This document shows, piece after piece, positions 61,015 to 64,000 of a stretch of DNA of 64,000 bases. The stretch is from Sphingosinithalassobacter sp. CS137 (GTDB lineage Bacteria > Pseudomonadota > Alphaproteobacteria > Sphingomonadales > Sphingomonadaceae), in the NCBI RefSeq assembly GCF_014334115.1, contig NZ_CP060494.1:434001-498000 (forward strand), written 5' to 3'. The translations under genes were made by a program, and so were the position numbers. How positions within the stretch are numbered: the stretch's first letter is position 1; each line of letters opens with the position of its first letter. The notes beneath the pieces are model-generated. The model was not told the origin of the DNA. It ran no database searches and saw only the letters and a program-made list of their open reading frames with translations.

Positions 61015-61677
61015 ATGAAGCTGCTGCCCCCTTTCGTCGCCCTCCTGGCGCTCGCCCTGGGCCTTGTGGGCTGTAACCAGTCGCGCAGAGGCGGGGAGTT
61101 GCGCCTGAAGCACAGCGTGACCGTGATGACGCCCGATGGCCCGCGCTCCTTCTTCAGCGTCGTCAGCCTGGATGGAATCCAAGCCTATAATCACGGGTTC
61201 GGCGGCTCCGGCTGGGGCGCGATCAGCTGCACGCTGACCGGCGAGGCCGTCCGCGTTCCGATCGGCGGAAGCGACTTCTACTTTCTGTTGGCGCGTCCCG
61301 GCGGGTACACGCCGGCCTGGACTCAGATCAAGCTGGTCAAGTCACATTTCGGTCTGCCCAATCACACCGACGACGCGCGTTGGGTGAAGCAGTGGCGCGC
61401 GCTTGCGCAAAGCGGCAGCGCCGTCGATCTGGCGCCGGAGGCGTTTCCGGCAATCGCGGTCATGCCCGCCGGGGGATGGATGAACGACGCCCGTCTGGTG
61501 TCGCCGGCCGAAGCCGAAACATTGGGGCTGCACGTGCTGCGCTATCGACTCGAAATCACGCGCGATCCGGTCGGAGCCTATCCAGGCGCGGCGGTGCGCT
61601 ACCGCGAGCGCGACCGCACCGCGCCGAACACCGGGATCGGCAGGGAGCTGTTCACGGTCGTCGACGGAATCGCCTAG
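61015..61677 (+). CDS. lipoprotein of unknown function
   Basis: 220 residues. Lipoprotein signal with lipobox LVGC (Cys20). The mature part has KHSVTVMTPDGPRSFFSV, FGGSGWGAISCTLTGEAVRVPIGG and PAGGWMNDARLVSPAEAE: a beta-rich envelope domain, no family recalled. ATG 61015 is preceded by the tandem purine repeat. Not obviously linked to the MoxR gene 137 bp upstream. Confidence 0.75.
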   Translation: MKLLPPFVALLALALGLVGCNQSRRGGELRLKHSVTVMTPDGPRSFFSVVSLDGIQAYNHGFGGSGWGAISCTLTGEAVRVPIGGSDFYFLLARPGGYTPAWTQIKLVKSHFGLPNHTDDARWVKQWRALAQSGSAVDLAPEAFPAIAVMPAGGWMNDARLVSPAEAETLGLHVLRYRLEITRDPVGAYPGAAVRYRERDRTAPNTGIGRELFTVVDGIA

Positions 61678-61725
61678 CGGCGGGTCGCGCCACGGCTTCG
61701 CCTGCCAGCAGCCCCCTTGCGGCAC

Positions 61726-61959
61726 TTACGCCCCAGGCAGATCGAGATCGGCCGTGTCGGCGACATAGCCGAGCAGTGCGCCCGGCTCGCAGTCGAGCAC
61801 CAGGCACATCTTGGCGAGCGTGGCGAAGCGGATGCCGCGCACCTTGCCCGAACGGAACAGCGAGAGCTGCGTCTCGCTGATCCCGATCCGTTCGGCGAGT
61901 TCCTTGCCGGTCATTCCCCGCGCGGCGAGCATCGCCTCCAGCGTCACCGTGACCGGCAT
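61726..61959 (-). CDS. XRE-family transcriptional regulator (YozG-like)
   Basis: 77 residues: a single Cro/CI HTH (about 8-62; MTGKELAERIGISETQLSLFRSGKVRGIRFATLAKMC shows the two recognition helices). Always found with DUF2975 membrane proteins, as here. Start ATG 61959 overlaps the DUF2975 stop (TGATG), so the pair is coupled. It very likely binds the TTTAA-N7-TTAAA sites 470 bp upstream. Confidence 0.92.
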   Translation of the reverse strand: MPVTVTLEAMLAARGMTGKELAERIGISETQLSLFRSGKVRGIRFATLAKMCLVLDCEPGALLGYVADTADLDLPGA

Positions 61960-62417
61960 CAGATGATCTCGTCGAGTTCGACGCGCATCTCCCCCGCCTG
62001 ACGCAGCAGTTGCGCGACGAGAACGAGCGTTGCGCCGATCACACCGAGCGTCACTGCCGCGCCGTCGAATCCCAGGATCGTCATCTGGCGCAACAAAAGC
62101 CCCGTGAGCAGCGGCGTGCCGATCACATTGAACAGCGCTCCGAAGAACAGCGCCAGCCCCACGCGAAGCAGCAGCCGGGGCACCACCATGTCGAACAACG
62201 CGCCGCCCGCCAGCGCCTTGAGCGCCTGACGCACCATCCAGATCGCCCAGACATAAACGTACATCGGGAGATAGAGCAGCAGCAGGCTGGGCGCGAAGCT
62301 GGGCGCGCGCACCATTCCCCAGAGCTGTACCAGCGCGAGCAAGAGCAACAGCGCGAAGGGCGCCGTGACGAGCCACATCAGCATGCGCGCACGCTGACGG
62401 AGGGAGTGAACAGCCAT
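61959..62417 (-). CDS. DUF2975 membrane protein
   Basis: 152 residues, about four transmembrane helices (VTAPFALLLLLALVQLWG; LLLLYLPMYVYVWAIWM; RVGLALFFGALFNVIGTPLL; LGVIGATLVLVAQLL) with a family-typical ALKALAGGALFDMVVPRLL before TM3. Partner of the downstream XRE regulator; may sense a membrane state and control the regulator. Divergent from the ABC transporter across 86 bp. Confidence 0.88.
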   Translation of the reverse strand: MAVHSLRQRARMLMWLVTAPFALLLLLALVQLWGMVRAPSFAPSLLLLYLPMYVYVWAIWMVRQALKALAGGALFDMVVPRLLLRVGLALFFGALFNVIGTPLLTGLLLRQMTILGFDGAAVTLGVIGATLVLVAQLLRQAGEMRVELDEII

Positions 62418-62429
62418 CGAGACGCTCCA

Positions 62430-62456
62430 GCGAATTTAATCTTGACTTAAATTCGC
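62430..62456. promoter_or_regulatory. operator-like inverted repeat 1
   Basis: GCGAATTTAA-TCTTGAC-TTAAATTCGC: perfect 10-bp arms with a 7-nt spacer. 13-39 bp upstream of the DUF2975 start on one side; the spacer contains a -35-like TTGAC for the opposite strand. Confidence 0.75.
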
Positions 62457-62468
62457 ACCCACAGCAGC

Positions 62469-62485
62469 TTTAAGCAAGAGTTAAA
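62469..62485. promoter_or_regulatory. operator-like inverted repeat 2
   Basis: TTTAA-GCAAGAG-TTAAA: 5-bp arms, also a 7-nt spacer, 18 bp before the ABC gene start. Same architecture as repeat 1, centres 34 bp apart. Confidence 0.7.
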
Positions 62486-62503
62486 TCATAGGAGCCGCGA
62501 CCG

Positions 62504-63391
62504 ATGGTGCCTGCGCTTGAGACCGACCGACTGAGCAAGCGTTTCCGCAAGACCTTGGCGGTGGACGCAGTGTCGATCACCGTGCCGCGCCGCGCGATCT
62601 ACGGCTTTCTCGGCGCGAACGGCGCGGGGAAGACGACGACGCTCAAGCTGGTGCTTGGCCTGCTGCGTCCCGACGCGGGCAGCATTCGCCTGTTCGGCAA
62701 CGATCCGGCGCAGGCGCGGCTGCGCATCGGCTCGTTGATCGAAACGCCCTCGCTGTACGACCATCTCACCGGGCGCGAGAATCTCGATCTCACGCGCCGT
62801 CTGCTCGGCCTTCCGACGCGCGAGATCGACCGGGTACTCGACATCGTCGACCTGCGCAGCGCGGCGCGGCGGCGCGCAGGGGGATATTCGCTCGGCATGC
62901 GCCAGCGGCTGGCGATCGCCCGCGCGCTGCTCGGCGATCCGCGTCTGCTCATCCTCGACGAGCCTTCGAACGGGCTCGATCCCGATGGCATCCGCGACAT
63001 GCGCACGCTGCTCCGGCGCCTGCCGGAAATCGGCGACGTCACGCTGATCGTGTCGAGCCATCTGCTCGCGGAGATCGAACTGGTGGCGAGCCACGTCGGC
63101 ATGCTCCACAAGGGAAAGCTGCTCGTCGAAGCGCCGCTCGGCGAACTGACCGCGGCGGGCGGCGCAGTCGAGGTGCGCACGGGCGATCTCGCCGCCGCCG
63201 AGCGGATCGTCGGCGAGGCCGGCTTCGCTTTCGAACGCGTGGACGGCGACGCCCCGCTGCTCGTGCGCGGCGCTCCACCGGAGGCGATCGCGGCGCTCCT
63301 CGTCAGCCGCGGCCAATCGCTCTCGCACCTCGCGGCACGACGCAACTCGCTCGAGCAAATCTATCATCGGCAAGCTGCCCAGGCAGCGTGA
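62504..63391 (+). CDS. ABC transporter ATP-binding protein (BcrA/DRA-type)
   Basis: 295 residues. ATPase with Walker A FLGANGAGKTTT, signature YSLGMRQRLAIARALLGD, Walker B LLILDEPSNGLDPDG, and the long C-terminal extension of BcrA-like lantibiotic/antibiotic-export ATPases. ATG 62504 follows AGGAG at 62490-62494. The permease starts 7 nt after its stop. Likely regulated by the divergent XRE protein through the two inverted repeats. Confidence 0.93.
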   Translation: MVPALETDRLSKRFRKTLAVDAVSITVPRRAIYGFLGANGAGKTTTLKLVLGLLRPDAGSIRLFGNDPAQARLRIGSLIETPSLYDHLTGRENLDLTRRLLGLPTREIDRVLDIVDLRSAARRRAGGYSLGMRQRLAIARALLGDPRLLILDEPSNGLDPDGIRDMRTLLRRLPEIGDVTLIVSSHLLAEIELVASHVGMLHKGKLLVEAPLGELTAAGGAVEVRTGDLAAAERIVGEAGFAFERVDGDAPLLVRGAPPEAIAALLVSRGQSLSHLAARRNSLEQIYHRQAAQAA

Positions 63392-63398
63392 GGAGACC

Positions 63399-64000
63399 AT
63401 GATGCTGCACCGCTATCTGATCGTCGAAATCCTCAAGCTGCGCCGTTCGCTCGCGCTGCTTCTCTGCCTGGCGGCGCCCAGCTGCGTCGCGATCCTGAAC
63501 CTGCTGATCGGCCTCGACAGCGAAGCCCCTGAGATCGAACTCGCGCGGGTCGGCGCCAGCTGCGCGGCGATCTGGTCGTTCGCGATGCTGCCGCTCGCCG
63601 TGACGGCACTGAGCGTGCTGATGGCACAGATGGAGCACGGCCCGCGCAGCTGGAACCACCTTCTCACGCTGCCTGGCGCACGCCCCAACGCGTTCCTCGC
63701 CAAGGCGCTGGTGATGCTGGTGCTGATCGCCGCGATGTCAGCACTGCTCTGGCTGGAGGCGCTGGGCGCCACCTGGCTCCTCGGGCAGCTGAAGCCACAG
63801 GCGACGGGCAACGCAGAGCCCGCGGCGCTCGCACTCACGCTCGCCAAGATGGCGGTGGCATCGATGCTCGTGGCGATGCTGCAGCTTTGGGTTGCGCTCC
63901 GATTTCGCAGCTTCGTGCCGCCGCTCGTCTTCGGGATCGCGGGCACCTTCGTCGCGATCGGCGCCACGACGGCACGGCAGGGCGTCTATTTCCCCTGGTT
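63399..64000 (+). CDS. ABC transporter permease, C-terminally cut by the window end
   Basis: At least 200 residues, with a hydrophobic N-terminus and about five transmembrane helices visible (LALLLCLAAPSCVAILNLL; IWSFAMLPLAVTALSVLMA; LVMLVLIAAMSALLWLEAL among them), typical of ABC-2 type permeases paired with BcrA-like ATPases. ATG 63399 or ATG 63402 follows AGGAG at 63391-63395. Reads off the right edge. Confidence 0.88.
   Translation, partial: MMLHRYLIVEILKLRRSLALLLCLAAPSCVAILNLLIGLDSEAPEIELARVGASCAAIWSFAMLPLAVTALSVLMAQMEHGPRSWNHLLTLPGARPNAFLAKALVMLVLIAAMSALLWLEALGATWLLGQLKPQATGNAEPAALALTLAKMAVASMLVAMLQLWVALRFRSFVPPLVFGIAGTFVAIGATTARQGVYFPW

Overview
The window is a GC-rich chromosomal segment of an alphaproteobacterium, almost certainly a sphingomonad (Sphingomonas/Sphingobium-like). 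This rests on protein-level similarity recalled from those genomes: smpB-dapA-slt-greB order, pyruvate dehydrogenase E1-beta with a fused lipoyl domain, a yqeY-dnaG-rpoD block, a DUF4170 protein, and a TonB receptor paired with a beta-propeller phytase. Genes are tightly packed, many overlapping by 1-4 nt (ATGA, GTGA, TGATG). There are no rRNAs, CRISPR arrays, recognisable IS elements or prophages.

Layout. 0-5 kb: a partial DUF2062 gene, smpB, two tandem paralogous small membrane proteins, dapA, a soluble lytic transglycosylase and greB. 5-8.8 kb: two acylphosphatase-like genes flanking a small acidic protein and a NYN/OST-HTH protein, then putP and a gamma-glutamylcyclotransferase-like gene. 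8.8-17.2 kb: a GAF-EAL protein, an M48-LysM lipoprotein, two secreted proteins (one with HExxH), ettA, an M28 peptidase and a small lipoprotein. 17.3-22.4 kb: divergent TonB receptor and phytase, a small acidic lipoprotein, an AI-2E-type permease. 22.4-28 kb: tRNA-Pro(TGG), a tRNA with CAT anticodon, a polysaccharide deacetylase coupled to a large histidine-kinase-like protein, an Lrp regulator and a TPR protein. 28-36.5 kb: yaaA, an SDR, gyrA, DUF952, HdeD, DUF488, YhhN, trmFO and an EF-hand protein. 36.5-40.7 kb: a squalene-synthase-fold protein and a three-gene Tad (TadG/TadE-like) operon. 40.7-45.5 kb: pdhB, pdhA, a lipoprotein, ftsB and eno. 45.6-47.7 kb: a membrane/envelope operon preceded by an EcfG-like promoter, then DUF4170. 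47.7-53.9 kb: carA-orf-carB-greA-rhomboid. 54-59 kb: yqeY, a DUF559 nuclease, dnaG, rpoD. 59-64 kb: a hypothetical gene, a MoxR ATPase, a lipoprotein, and a DUF2975/XRE pair divergent from an ABC transporter cut by the window end.

Most of the window is core metabolism and information processing. The least ordinary part is 52.2-55 kb. An A/T-rich orphan gene sits inside the carAB operon with overlapping starts and stops. A 22-nt palindrome is read in frame inside carA. A DUF559 endonuclease gene between yqeY and dnaG is bracketed by inverted copies of the same palindromic unit, one copy supplying its ribosome-binding site and others encoding its C-terminal tail. This looks like a small, possibly self-mobilising nuclease/palindrome cassette. 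Other points of note are an acylphosphatase paralogue lacking the catalytic Asn, a 30-bp alternating pyrimidine-purine tract before gyrA, and paired TTTAA-N7-TTAAA operator-like sites in the XRE/ABC intergenic region.
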